A DNA stretch of 55,700 nt from Cylindrobasidium torrendii FP15055 ss-10 (taxonomy: Eukaryota > Basidiomycota > Agaricomycetes > Agaricales > Physalacriaceae): contig KN880587.1 of the NCBI GenBank assembly GCA_000934385.1, positions 1 to 55,700 on the forward strand, read 5' to 3'. Position numbers and translations under genes: made by a program. The notes beneath the pieces were generated by a model. It did not search any database and was not told the DNA's origin. It was given only the letters and a program-made list of their open reading frames with translations. Shown piece by piece: positions 45,523 to 55,700 of this stretch (position 1 is the stretch's first letter; each line of letters starts with the position of its first letter).

Positions 45523-46150
45523 ATGTCCAACACCAAACCGCCCTATTACATCCTCTTCGCTCATTCATCCTCGCCATCGGCACCACCTATCTATGGCCAT
45601 CCCTCCATACAGTATCACTATGCTGACGACTCACCGTTGAATCTTCTGCCACGCGAGAACGAGAATGTTATTCTAATGGACTATACTCCGGAATCAACTG
45701 GCTTACCACCAGTTCGAAGCATCTCCAACACTTTGGCAGTTACGGGAATAACTAGCAAGGACCCTCTCGTATCTTCAAGCACCGAAGGATTGAACGAGCA
45801 GATGTACATCATCGAGACCGTAGCGTTGGATGATAACGAGAAGCGGTGCGTGACGCGTTATGGACACACAATTCTATGCTAACATCCGTTTCTGACAGTG
45901 TGAATTCAGATGGAAAGTCTGCGCGCGACGTGGTGGCCGAGTTCAAGCAGAAGTGCGTGTCGTTACTCAAGAGCGTCGTATGGATTAACATCGAGCGTAC
46001 AGGAATGCTGTTCTACGCCGCGCGCTTCATTCACAGCCGAGTGGATCAGCAACAGCAATTCCTCCAACACCGTCCGCACCAAGACAGATACCTGCACCTA
46101 GTGGCTCTTCATCGACACTTTCGCCATTGGCATTGTCACCAGTCCCATAG
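45523..46150 (+). CDS. Small protein of unknown function
   Basis: Three exons with two GTGCGT introns give about 175 residues. The N-terminal part is well ordered: YYILFAHSSSPSAPPIYGHP, IQYHYADDSPLNLLP, ENVILMDYTP, and EQMYIIETVALDDNEKR-VN. A helix follows (SARDVVAEFKQKNAVLRRAL), then a Pro/Ser-rich tail (PPTPSAPRQIPAPSGSSSTL) ending SPVP, stop at 46148-46150. The composition is typical of conserved fungal proteins. I do not recognise the family, but the clean joins and the folded N-terminus make it a real gene. Its final exon would be missed by a single-frame search. Confidence 0.72.
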
Positions 46151-47823
<1,673 letters not shown>

Positions 47824-48072
47824 GCATAGGTCGTCATTGGAGTAGTTATTCTTGAACGTAGTCTTGTATATTGAATGTTACCTTGTCGTTTGTGCAACTC
47901 GTTCGCCATCTGGCCGTCTCCTGTCTGGACCTTCAAAGCTTCAAACTTTGCATTTTGGTGCTGTGTAACTGTAAGCCCCGTTAAATACGGTGATGACGTG
48001 AGATTGCTGTTGGATTTCCCTGATCGACGTCGCCGAGCGCCCTTCCTTGTAAACCATCACTTGGTGTGAGCA

Positions 48073-49552
48073 ATGGCGCCCACCGAGGCCGACGCTGCCG
48101 AAGGTGGTGGTTTTTGATGAAGTTGGTTCGTCAATTCGCGCTGATTTTGAATGTACAGAGGTCAGGGTTTTCTCAAATGTCATCTCGACATTCCGGCAGT
48201 ATTCCCAGTATTCGGTTAGGCAGCGCTGCTCAATTTCACTCCCACGACGGCTCATTACCAGCAGTTGTCGTCAAACAACAGACGGCGGAGGGATCTATTC
48301 AAGCTGCCTAAAGCGGACCAAGAAGTCTTCATTGCGCTCGGATATCGCGACAAGTTGAACGAAGTGGACGAGGCTATCATCAAGAATGCGGAATTCATCG
48401 AAGAGATCGTGGATCGGCCTGAAATATTCGGTGTCGAGGCGGAGATGGAGGTGGACGACGAGGGATGTGGAGGTCACAGCGCTGGAGGCACAGGGCATAC
48501 ACATTCGCACGGCGGACCCCAACACTCTCATTCTCACGGCGGACCGAGTTCGCACTCTCACTCTCACGATGGGCCCGACGGGAAGTACAGGCCGAGCGAG
48601 CATGATATGGATAAGCTGCGGTCGACACTGAAGCAGTTTGTACGTGATTGGAGTGCAGAGGGACGCCCGGAGCGGGATATGTGCTATGAGCCGATGAAAG
48701 ACGCGTTGCTTGCGCATTTCAAGGACAGGACGGAGGAGGAGAGAAAGACGACGAGGGTGCTAGTGCCCGGAGCTGGGCTTGGTAGGCTTGCGTTCGATGT
48801 TGCGAACCTTGGTGCGTCTGCTTTTGAATCGTCCTCCTCCATTGGGCTTAAGACGCGTTTGAAGGCTTCCACACACAAGGAAACGAATTCTCGCACTACA
48901 TGCTCCTCGCGTCGTATTTCATTCTCAATCGGACGTCGACACCGTTCTCGCACACCATTTACCCATACGTGCATTCGTTCAGTAACGCGTACAGCAAAGA
49001 GAGTATCCTGCGTGGGGTAAAGATCCCGGATGTGGAAGTGGCTATCAAGAACGGAACGCGGTTCGAGCTTGTTGCTGGTGATTTCGAAGAGATCTACGGA
49101 CAGGATGCGAACCACCACGCCGAGGAGCTCGACGCAGATGCATCGAATCAAGAGGAAGAGGAAGAAGTGAACGCGGGGCAATTCGACGCAATCCTCACCT
49201 GTTTCTTTATCGACACCGCGAAGAACCCGTTGGCGTACCTCCGTATTCTGCACCGTATCCTCAAGCCCGGAGGCGTGTGGATCAACCTAGGGCCGCTGCT
49301 CTGGCACTTTGAGAATAACCAGAGCGGGGATGTGAGTGTGGAGCTGGATTTGGAAGAAGTCAAAAGGTTATGTGAGGTTGTCGGGTTCGAGATCAAGGTG
49401 TGTTGTAAACCGTGCTTTTGCGTGTCCAAAAGGCTGACGATTGTGTGCAGGATCATCGACAAATCGACGCAACCTATACGAACAATCCAGAGAGTATGCT
49501 TGGATATGTCTACCATGCGCAGTTCTGGACAGCTACGAAGAAGGCAGAGTAA
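48073..49552 (+). CDS. Carnosine N-methyltransferase-like (N2227 family)
   Basis: A SAM-dependent methyltransferase of the CARNMT1/Ymr209 type. Two short upstream exons join to [44 protein letters not shown]. The conserved [20 protein letters not shown] comes next. A His-rich insert follows near residue 105-135. The core includes [19 protein letters not shown], the SAM loop [19 protein letters not shown], and [64 protein letters not shown] and [17 protein letters not shown] complete it. It ends [18 protein letters not shown]. In animals the family methylates carnosine and some His residues. In fungi, where carnosine is not established, the substrate is probably a His-containing peptide or protein; that is inference. 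Confidence 0.92.
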
Positions 49553-50078
49553 TACTTGAAATGTATGACATGCAATTGGCTATACATAGTCAAATAAGTT
49601 GTGACTCCACCGTCGACGAAGTTTCTCCAGGGACTGTGATAACTCGCGGCTGTATGTCAGTTTCAGAGACACAGCCAGATTTGACGATAGTAATAGGCGA
49701 TTGGGTAGAACGATGGCACATGAATGTCCTTCAGTGGCATGGGGTCGAACGGAGGACCTTGGTGTCACACAGCGGCAAGAGTGCGGCTGGACACACTGAA
49801 ATGCGAGCAGATGCTCCTCCCCAAGCAAATGTTGTGGGTACCATTCAAGTTGTCAGGTGTGGTATGATACCACCCACTTTTGAAGTCGTTCAGAAGTGAG
49901 ACTAGAACGGCGTCAAGGTCGTCGTGAGCAACCCTGAGTATATCAGCATTTTGGATTTACCAGGACTTGGGTTGTCGCCGCCGTTCGAGGCCGAGTCCAG
50001 ATCGGGCGTGTAGAATTGACCGCGGCGGTCTGCAAGCGTTACCCCATAATATATCCACACGTGTCCTTTTAACGCTCA
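49553..50078. other. Intergenic region
   Basis: About 525 bp between the methyltransferase and the b5-reductase genes, both on +. An 82-residue minus-strand frame (49580-49828) has no family likeness. No RNA gene is seen. Confidence 0.5.
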
Positions 50079-51303
50079 ATGAACCGAACGCAGGCCTTGT
50101 TTCTTGCGTCCGTCGTCGTTCCATTCGGCCTCTTATACAGCCTCCAAACCGTCGTGGTTTCCCGGCTCAACTCTGCTGGATTCTACTTTAGCGACTTTAT
50201 CTTGATTGGACTTCCCAAGGACGCGACAAAACCAGACGGAGAAAAGCACACATTCAATTCGTGGATAATGCCTTTGCACGCTATCGAGATTCCTGGACTC
50301 GGGGAGGTCGACTTGCTCTCCCCACCCGTCCTGGGCGCAGCAGCAGTCGTCGTCCTCACTGTCGCATATTTTGCCTTGTTCAGCTCGAGTGCGTCAATCA
50401 TGTCCGCCACGTCGTGGTAGCCTCTGACACGTCTTGCAGAGAAGCCAACCAAGGTCCTCGACGCTACCACCTTCAAGACCTTCCCTCTTGTGCAGAAGAC
50501 GCAGGTGTCTCCGAACACGGCCATCTACCGCTTCGGCCTTCCGACCTCAAACTCCATCCTCGGTCTGCCCACCGGCCAGCACATCAGTGTTGCGGCAAAC
50601 ATCAACGGAAAAGACATCATGCGCTCGTACACCCCCATGTCCTCGGACGACGACCTCGGCCACTTTGACCTGCTTATCAAATCGTACGAGAAGGGCAATA
50701 TTTCCCGCCTCTTCGGTGAACTCAAGGTTGGCGACTCCATCAAGGTCAAGGGCCCCAAGGGACAGTTCAACTACTCCGCCGACCTCGTCCCGCACATCGG
50801 TATGATCGCTGGCGGGACAGGCATCACCCCAATGTGGCAAATCATTCATGCCGCGCTCAAGAACCCCAGCGACAAGACGAAGCTCAGCCTGCTCTACGCC
50901 AACGTCAACTCGGAGGATATCCTGTTGAAGCAAGAGCTTGATGCGCTGGCACTGGCACACCCCACTCGCTTCAAGATCTATTACGTGTTGAACAACCCTC
51001 CTGCAGGGTGGACTGGTGGTGTAGGCTTCGTGACGAAGGATATGATCCAGGAGAGACTCCCCAAGTCCTCCTCGGCATGCAAGATTCTCATGTGCGGACC
51101 GCCGCCTATGATTACTGCGATGAAGTGCGTCTTGAGCCGTTCCTTTTCATATTTGGCTCTGACCGATAACGCAGGAAAAACCTTGATGACCTCAAATTCG
51201 CTCCTCCTCGCACAGTTAGCAAGCTTCCTGACCAGGTACGTTTCACCGATATGCTCTGGCGTTGTGGGTTTCTGATTCTGCTTTCAAGGTGTTCGTGTTC
51301 TAG
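50079..51303 (+). CDS. CBR1: NADH-cytochrome b5 reductase
   Basis: A membrane-anchored flavoprotein that passes electrons from NADH to cytochrome b5. Intron joins restore the anchor [28 protein letters not shown] and then [38 protein letters not shown], the FAD motif [29 protein letters not shown] and [10 protein letters not shown] follow. The NADH motifs are [14 protein letters not shown] and [13 protein letters not shown], and the C-terminal DQVFVF is diagnostic. The ATG is uncertain. The one at 50079 adds about 60 residues with a second hydrophobic segment ([17 protein letters not shown]). An internal ATG at about 50269 ([20 protein letters not shown]) matches the usual fungal start. The stop is at 51301-51303. 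Confidence 0.95.
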
Positions 51304-51538
51304 AGGGTACTGTATAGATGCAATGAAATATAATGATTGTTGTCGGTTCAATCAGAGTCGTGTCGGAAAATTGAGCGTTAAGCTCCATGAGATTGCACAT
51401 TGGATTGTCAGCGCCGGAATCAACAAAATGAGGAAAGGAGTGTGGTTGGAGTGTGGTGCCGACTGCCGTCGCACGTGATCGTTCCAATTGTGATCGCAGG
51501 CCCCAGGGGCCGAGCGGCAAACTCTCTTCGTTACAACC

Positions 51539-53375
51539 ATGGCTCCTTCAGCAAAGCGGACTCGCACCCGCGAGATTGGTGCACCCTCGGCACAAGATGA
51601 TGTTTGGGCTGCACCTCAGATATCTGCCTCTGCCTCCTCCACACGCATAATACCCAGCAGTCACATCCCATGGCTGTCAACGCTGTGCTGCAGAGTGTTT
51701 GCAGCGAACTTCCTTCGTCTGCATCAAAGACAGAATACTTGGGATAGGACAAAAGCGCAGTTAGAAATTATACCGGACAACTTGGTACCGAAGTTGTTGG
51801 CGTTGTTGAGTAGCAACTGTCCGACGTATCTTCCAAGTGAGGTATTGGTCACTGTGAGTTACGGCCGTATCTCAACTTAACGCGTTTTGACGACTTCATG
51901 GATAGTATTTCTTGCGCGGTCCGTCCTTAATATGGACAAGTGACTTGACTGGAGTCAAGAAGCAAACCATAGAGGCTATCCCGCGCATCAACAAATCTCT
52001 CCAAGAGTTGACACTGAAGGGATTTGAGAAGTTCAAGGACGAGACGTTTGCCGCCGTAGTATCACGCCTTCCTGACCTGCGGTTGTTGAACTTGGCGTGG
52101 GCTTATTCTCTCCCCGCTCGCACAGGCGCTGGGTTGACAATTCGCCAGTGGGTGCCGTAACGTTGGGGCGAAAACTGTCGAGGCGGCAGCTACTTGCTCT
52201 CGCTTGAGGGTCGCCAATTTCAACCATACCTCCGTCCCTCCTGTATCCATAGCTAATCTTTTGGTTGACTGCACCGAGCTCGAAGTCTTGAAGGTGGCCA
52301 AGATATCAAGCTGGGTACCCGCTGCATCAATCTACTTCTGATTGCACATGCTGACATACTATAGACAGACGCGACCTTTGCAAAATTCCTCTCCACAGTA
52401 GACGCTGATTGGCGTCATGTCAACTTGCGCACTTTCAAGCTGCGCCAGACGTCGCTATCCGACGCCTCCATGGCGGCGTTGTGCGAGATGTTTCCAAATC
52501 TGCAGCGCCTTGATGTATCGTTCACCGCCGTGAAGCGTCCGGCGGTGTGGCTGGGCCCGATTGCCGCTAATATAACCAAGCTGTCCCTCACATCCACCGC
52601 AACATCCCCGAATTCGTTGGTCAATGCCATCGGGGACATGTCCAATTTAAAGACACTTGCTATTGGGGCGCTTGGCGTAGGCAGTAATGCCAACACGTCG
52701 GTGTCGAACACATCCGCGATGACTCTGTCGGACGACCTGCTTTATTCGTTGACCGACGTCCTTGCCGCGCACGGGAAGTTGGAATCACTCAATCTGGTTG
52801 GAAATGCCAAGCTGGGGCAGCTCTCCAAGAAGGGCGACGGAGCCTTGCAGCATATGATTCGCGTTCTTGGGCGTAATTGCAAGGTGCGCGCGAAGCACGG
52901 TCTGCGCACGACCGTTAATGAGTCGGTGATACAGTATCTGAATTTGTCGGCCATTGGTGCTTTGTGCTCAAGCGACTTTGCTGGGCTCGTCCCTGATGTG
53001 GAAAACAACCACACGGCGCCTGCACTGCAGACACTGCTTGTGAATAACACGGGGGTAGATGATGGTGCCGCGCAGTTCCTTGCGTCCTGTGTGGATCTAG
53101 AAACCCTAGGGATGGCTGGGACAAAAGTGACCGGTACGCCGGTACGCGTTGGACATAGGTGCCACTCGACTGACATTACCAGACGAAGGGTTGTTCCCCA
53201 TTGTTGATGCGTGTACAAAGTTGGCCAACTTGGACCTGACGAGCTGCAGAGGGGTGGGCGTGGTGGACCGCCGCCGGTTCTTTGAGGTAAGGATGGCAAC
53301 CGGGATTGTGAGGCCAGTGATTCGCTAACGACGAAACTTCAATTGCAGGTGTGGGAGGAAAGTCGCCAGGCCTGA
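51539..53375 (+). CDS. RNI-like leucine-rich repeat protein
   Basis: A solenoid of irregular leucine-rich repeats in about six exons. After a basic start (MAPSAKRTRTREIGAPSA) comes a helical part (DNLVPKLLALLSSNCPTYLP). Repeats then follow: LQELTLKGF, LRLLNLAGCRNVGAKTVEAA, LRVANFNHTSV, LEVLKVAKIS, VNLRTFKLRQTSL, LQRLDVSFTAV, ITKLSLTSTAT, LKTLAIGALGV, KLESLNLVGNAKL, LQTLLVNNTGVDDGAAQFLA, LETLGMAGTKV and LANLDLTSCRGV. It ends VWEESRQA. An N-terminal F-box is not evident. The repeat pattern resembles the Rad7/AMN1 class of fungal RNI proteins, which act as adaptor surfaces, but no specific orthologue is recognised. Confidence 0.82.
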
Positions 53376-53702
53376 GGGCACGTAGCCCGCACATTAGTAG
53401 TAGCCCTAGCTTCACGTATTGTAGACGTCAATCCAAACGCAAACATGTGTCAAGATTGGGCAGAGTTTGGGCGTAAATCCATTCCGGGCAACTTCAACAA
53501 GCGCGATCGCCTCATTGCAACGGTGCTAAACTCAGTAGCGTGACCAGGGCAATCTCCATCAACATCCACCACGCATTTGGACACCAACACGCGCCGCGGG
53601 GCGTGCTTTCACTTTCTTTAAACCAAACCACCATCTTATCTCTTTCTTTAGACGTGCAATTGTTTCCAACAGCTCTTCCCTTGCTTCACCTGCGCAATTG
53701 TC
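53376..53702. other. Intergenic region
   Basis: About 325 bp holding the 3' flank of the RNI-like gene and the promoter of the next gene. A pyrimidine-rich stretch (TTTCTTTAAACC.. and TCTCTTTCTTTAG) lies at about 53610-53652. Confidence 0.5.
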
Positions 53703-54758
53703 ATGTCATTTCAAGCTAGCCTTGACTATGCAGCGATCTGCGATGCGACGTTCAGCAGTCTACCGGACACGGCGGAGGCCAAAGCGCGGCCTGGTAGTAT
53801 TGACCTGCCATTCAAGTTGCGACAGCCACTGAGTACGCGGTCAGTCAACCTGGTGCGTAACAACGCGTTCTGCCCTTGTGTTTCCCGCTGATCACGTTGC
53901 CCAAAGACGTCTACCGCGCTTGGTGGCGACCCGCCAGCTGCGAAATACATTCAGCCCGCTTTCCGGCCTCTCCCGCCCGTCCGCCGTACATCGTCACTCC
54001 AATTGTCTTCGCTCGACTTTACGTTCCATTTTTCCCTGTCCCCAACCGTCGGATCCCTCCATACTCCCGACGAGTCCAGGCCAACTCATCTTCTCTCGCA
54101 TACGGTCAAAGAAGAAGAAGATGACGAGGATGAGGACGACGCCGAGGATGGTCCTACACAAGTGCTGCACTTGCCTCCCTCGTTGGCTCACTGGGCTCAT
54201 CCAAACAGTCCCTACGTTCCGTGGCCATCACCGATCCGACGTGACTTTGTACGCCCTTCAACTCCCAACTCTTTGTGCCCGCCACTCGCGCATTCTCGCC
54301 CTGTGTCTCGCAGCGGCGCCTGCGCCCCCGAGCCGACCGAACTTCCACGCTTGCACCGCGCTGTACAAGCTCTGCGCAAAGTCTCCTACGGCGTCAACCG
54401 TCTAAGCCGTCTTTTCAAACGTCATCTGGCACGCCGAAAGCGGGATCCATACCCCCGCGCGCCCTCAGCTGCCTATAACCCAGAACAGGCGAGCAGCGTG
54501 TGCATTCCGCCAACATTGCCTGAGCCACCCACTCTGTCGACTTTCTCCCTGGAATCGACCAAGTCCAATTCGTTGAGCCTCTGGTTGGCAAAGAGGAAAA
54601 AGGACGCGGCGCAAAATGCACGGAGCCGGCTGATGACTCTGGAGGAGTACGACCGTACGGGAAGTTGGGCGCATGTACGAGCCCGCAAAGACTCAGTCAT
54701 GTCGTCTGGCGTCTACTCGCCCTACGCCTCTGTCACGACGTTCGCTGAGCATCGATAA
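53703..54758 (+). CDS. Basic Ser/Pro-rich protein of unknown function
   Basis: Two exons are joined by an intron from GTGCGT (about 53852) to CAG at 53952-53954, giving about 315 residues. The N-terminus (MSFQASLDYAAICDATFSSL) is followed by LPFKLRQPLSTRSVNL. The middle has an acidic run (VKEEEDDEDEDDAEDGPTQV), then LAHWAHPNSPYVPWPSP. A very basic segment follows (RKVSYGVNRLSRLFKRHLAR). Near the C-terminus is MTLEEYDRTGSWAHVRARK, which looks like a conserved short motif, before SVYSPYASVTTFAEHR-like residues. No domain is recognised. The acidic and basic blocks suggest a regulatory or nucleic-acid-related role, but that is only a guess. Confidence 0.62.
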
Positions 54759-55253
54759 CACACTGTCGCTTTGGTCCTCCACGAAAGGATTTTCTCTGGA
54801 CGTTTTATGATGAGGTTGTGTTCATTTTCATGACTTTATTCAACTACAACTGTACACTGTTTCCATCTCCCCGCCGGACCCTGATTCCAGCTGTACTTCT
54901 AGCTCTTGAATCATCAATGTCGGTTGTCCTCACAATGGGCTTGCGCGCCCTTTGTTTAAATTAATTCTGCATTAGTACTTAGAGCATCTTCCGCTAGATA
55001 CAGTTTGTCCTGTAGAGCTCTGTGAGCAGAAGGATCTAATACAGACTCCCGTGTTCCAGCCGTGATATCCTTGCCTCAAATCGAAAGTTTCTGGTGGTGG
55101 TGAACGTCAGTCTGAATGCGATTGAGGCTTTCGCTTGCGGTTCGACGGCGTTTTCAGAGAGCGAATGTACTTTGTTCTCCTCTGGTCATTTCATGTCATT
55201 TTCCCCAGTAGCTCTATTTCGCGTGTCCGCTAACCGGGCTACCCGCGGTATTT
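54759..55253. other. Intergenic region before the SINE-like element
   Basis: This is the 3' flank of the last gene. No coding exon or RNA gene is supported here. Confidence 0.5.
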
Positions 55254-55270
55254 CAGAAACTGTCCGATGA
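55254..55270. repeat. Left target-site duplication (17 bp)
   Basis: CAGAAACTGTCCGATGA; the identical 17 bp recur at 55599-55615, directly after the A-rich tail. Confidence 0.85.
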
Positions 55271-55598
55271 GGGCCTGATGGTCTAGTGGTACCAATGCAG
55301 GTCCCAACCTTTAGGTAAACTGAAGGTTACGGGTTCAATGCCCGGCGAAACTCACCAGTCAAGGGAGGTTTAGTGGGTAGTCCATAAATGGGAGTCCCAC
55401 ACTGTTCGGTCCGGTTCTAGACCGTTCGTGCGTAAACGCATTCCTACCCTGTGTGCTCTCTCTTCCGCAAGGTTTCTAGTCCTTGCAGCACTCATGGCCT
55501 GCTGGGAAACGGCCTTGCCGTGCAGGAAAAAATGATGCAGGAACATCATATGCCTCCCTGGTGGTGTTCCCAGTAGGAGATACTTGCCACAAAAAAAA
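55271..55598 (+). mobile_element. tRNA-derived SINE-like retroelement
   Basis: A non-coding element of about 328 bp. Its head carries a Pol III A box, TGGTCTAGTGG (55279-55289), as in tRNA-Glu/Asp-type genes. A perfect B box, GGTTCAATGCC (55332-55342), follows about 43 nt later. The acceptor and anticodon arms do not fold as a real tRNA, so it is a tRNA-related head and not a tRNA gene. The body holds several short hairpins (GTGGG..CCCAC near 55373, CCTGC..GCAGG near 55500, ATGATG..CATCAT near 55532) and CTGGGAA..TTCCCAG pairing at the 3' end. It ends in AAAAAAAA (55591-55598). A perfect 17-bp direct repeat flanks it. It would be mobilised by a LINE in trans, which is not in this window. Confidence 0.8.
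55279..55342 (+). promoter_or_regulatory. Internal Pol III promoter (A and B boxes) of the SINE-like element
   Basis: The A box is at 55279-55289 and the B box at 55332-55342. The B box fits GGTTCRANNCC exactly. Confidence 0.75.
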
Positions 55599-55615
55599 CA
55601 GAAACTGTCCGATGA
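55599..55615. repeat. Right target-site duplication (17 bp)
   Basis: An exact copy of 55254-55270, immediately after the A8 tail. Confidence 0.85.
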
Positions 55616-55700
55616 ATCTCATTGTTTGATTATGTCATGATTACGTACGCAAACTCGTTGGCACCTCCCGCAAGTGGCAAGCAATGAAATCCTTTGTGTA

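Noticed and set aside
49580..49828. 82-residue minus-strand open frame
   Set aside because: Composition is unlike the other genes here and no splice partners are seen.
55271..55355. Functional tRNA gene
   Set aside because: A and B boxes are present, but the predicted acceptor strands (GGCCTGA and CGAAACT) do not pair and the T stem has a mismatch. The region is the head of a longer element with target duplications.

Overview
The window reads as nuclear DNA of a filamentous basidiomycete, most likely an Agaricomycete that degrades plant cell walls. Nearly every gene is split by many introns of about 45-60 nt. The protein set is typical of that group: a GH74 xyloglucanase with a fungal CBM1, a 7-TM DUF6534-type protein, an F-box/LRR-like protein, Ser/Pro-rich regulators and RNI-like proteins. 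Most gene models below were built by joining reading frames at GT-AG boundaries that restore known family sequences. No transcript evidence was available.

Layout. 0-7.6 kb: 3' end of an Atg13-like gene, 6-phosphogluconate dehydrogenase (-), an Osh3-like oxysterol-binding protein (+) and 6-phosphogluconolactonase (+), so two oxidative pentose-phosphate enzymes flank a lipid-transfer protein. 8-12 kb: mitochondrial branched-chain aminotransferase and a MAPK-phosphatase-like dual-specificity phosphatase (both -). 13.8-21.7 kb: two GH74 genes in convergent orientation, one with CBM1 and one without, with an SDR gene between them. 22.3-26.2 kb: a single-pass membrane protein (-), the mRNA 3'-end factor Mpe1 (+) and the small mitochondrial chaperone Tim8 (+). 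26.2-34.8 kb: an LPLAT-family acyltransferase (-), an MTR-like amino-acid permease (-), an F-box-like protein (+) and a large alpha/beta hydrolase with long disordered regions (+). 35.5-43.6 kb: a mitochondrial aconitase of the Aco2 type (-), a DUF6534-type membrane protein (-) and an acetoin-reductase-like SDR (+). 43.9-54.8 kb: a secreted CAP/PR-1 protein (-), a small protein of unknown function (+), polyubiquitin with five units (+), carnosine N-methyltransferase (+), NADH-cytochrome b5 reductase (+), an RNI/LRR protein (+) and a basic Ser/Pro-rich protein of unknown function (+).

The most unusual object is at the right edge. A compact element of about 328 bp (55271-55598) has a tRNA-like head with A and B boxes, a structured body and an A8 tail. 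It is bounded by a perfect 17-bp direct repeat, which is the anatomy of a recently inserted tRNA-derived SINE. Other points of interest are micro-exons of 7, 9 and 11 nt (the 7-nt one shared by both GH74 copies), a striking preference for GTGCGT/GTGCGC splice donors, a GC-AG intron, a degenerate ORD fingerprint in the Osh3-like protein, and a histidine-rich insert in the carnosine N-methyltransferase.
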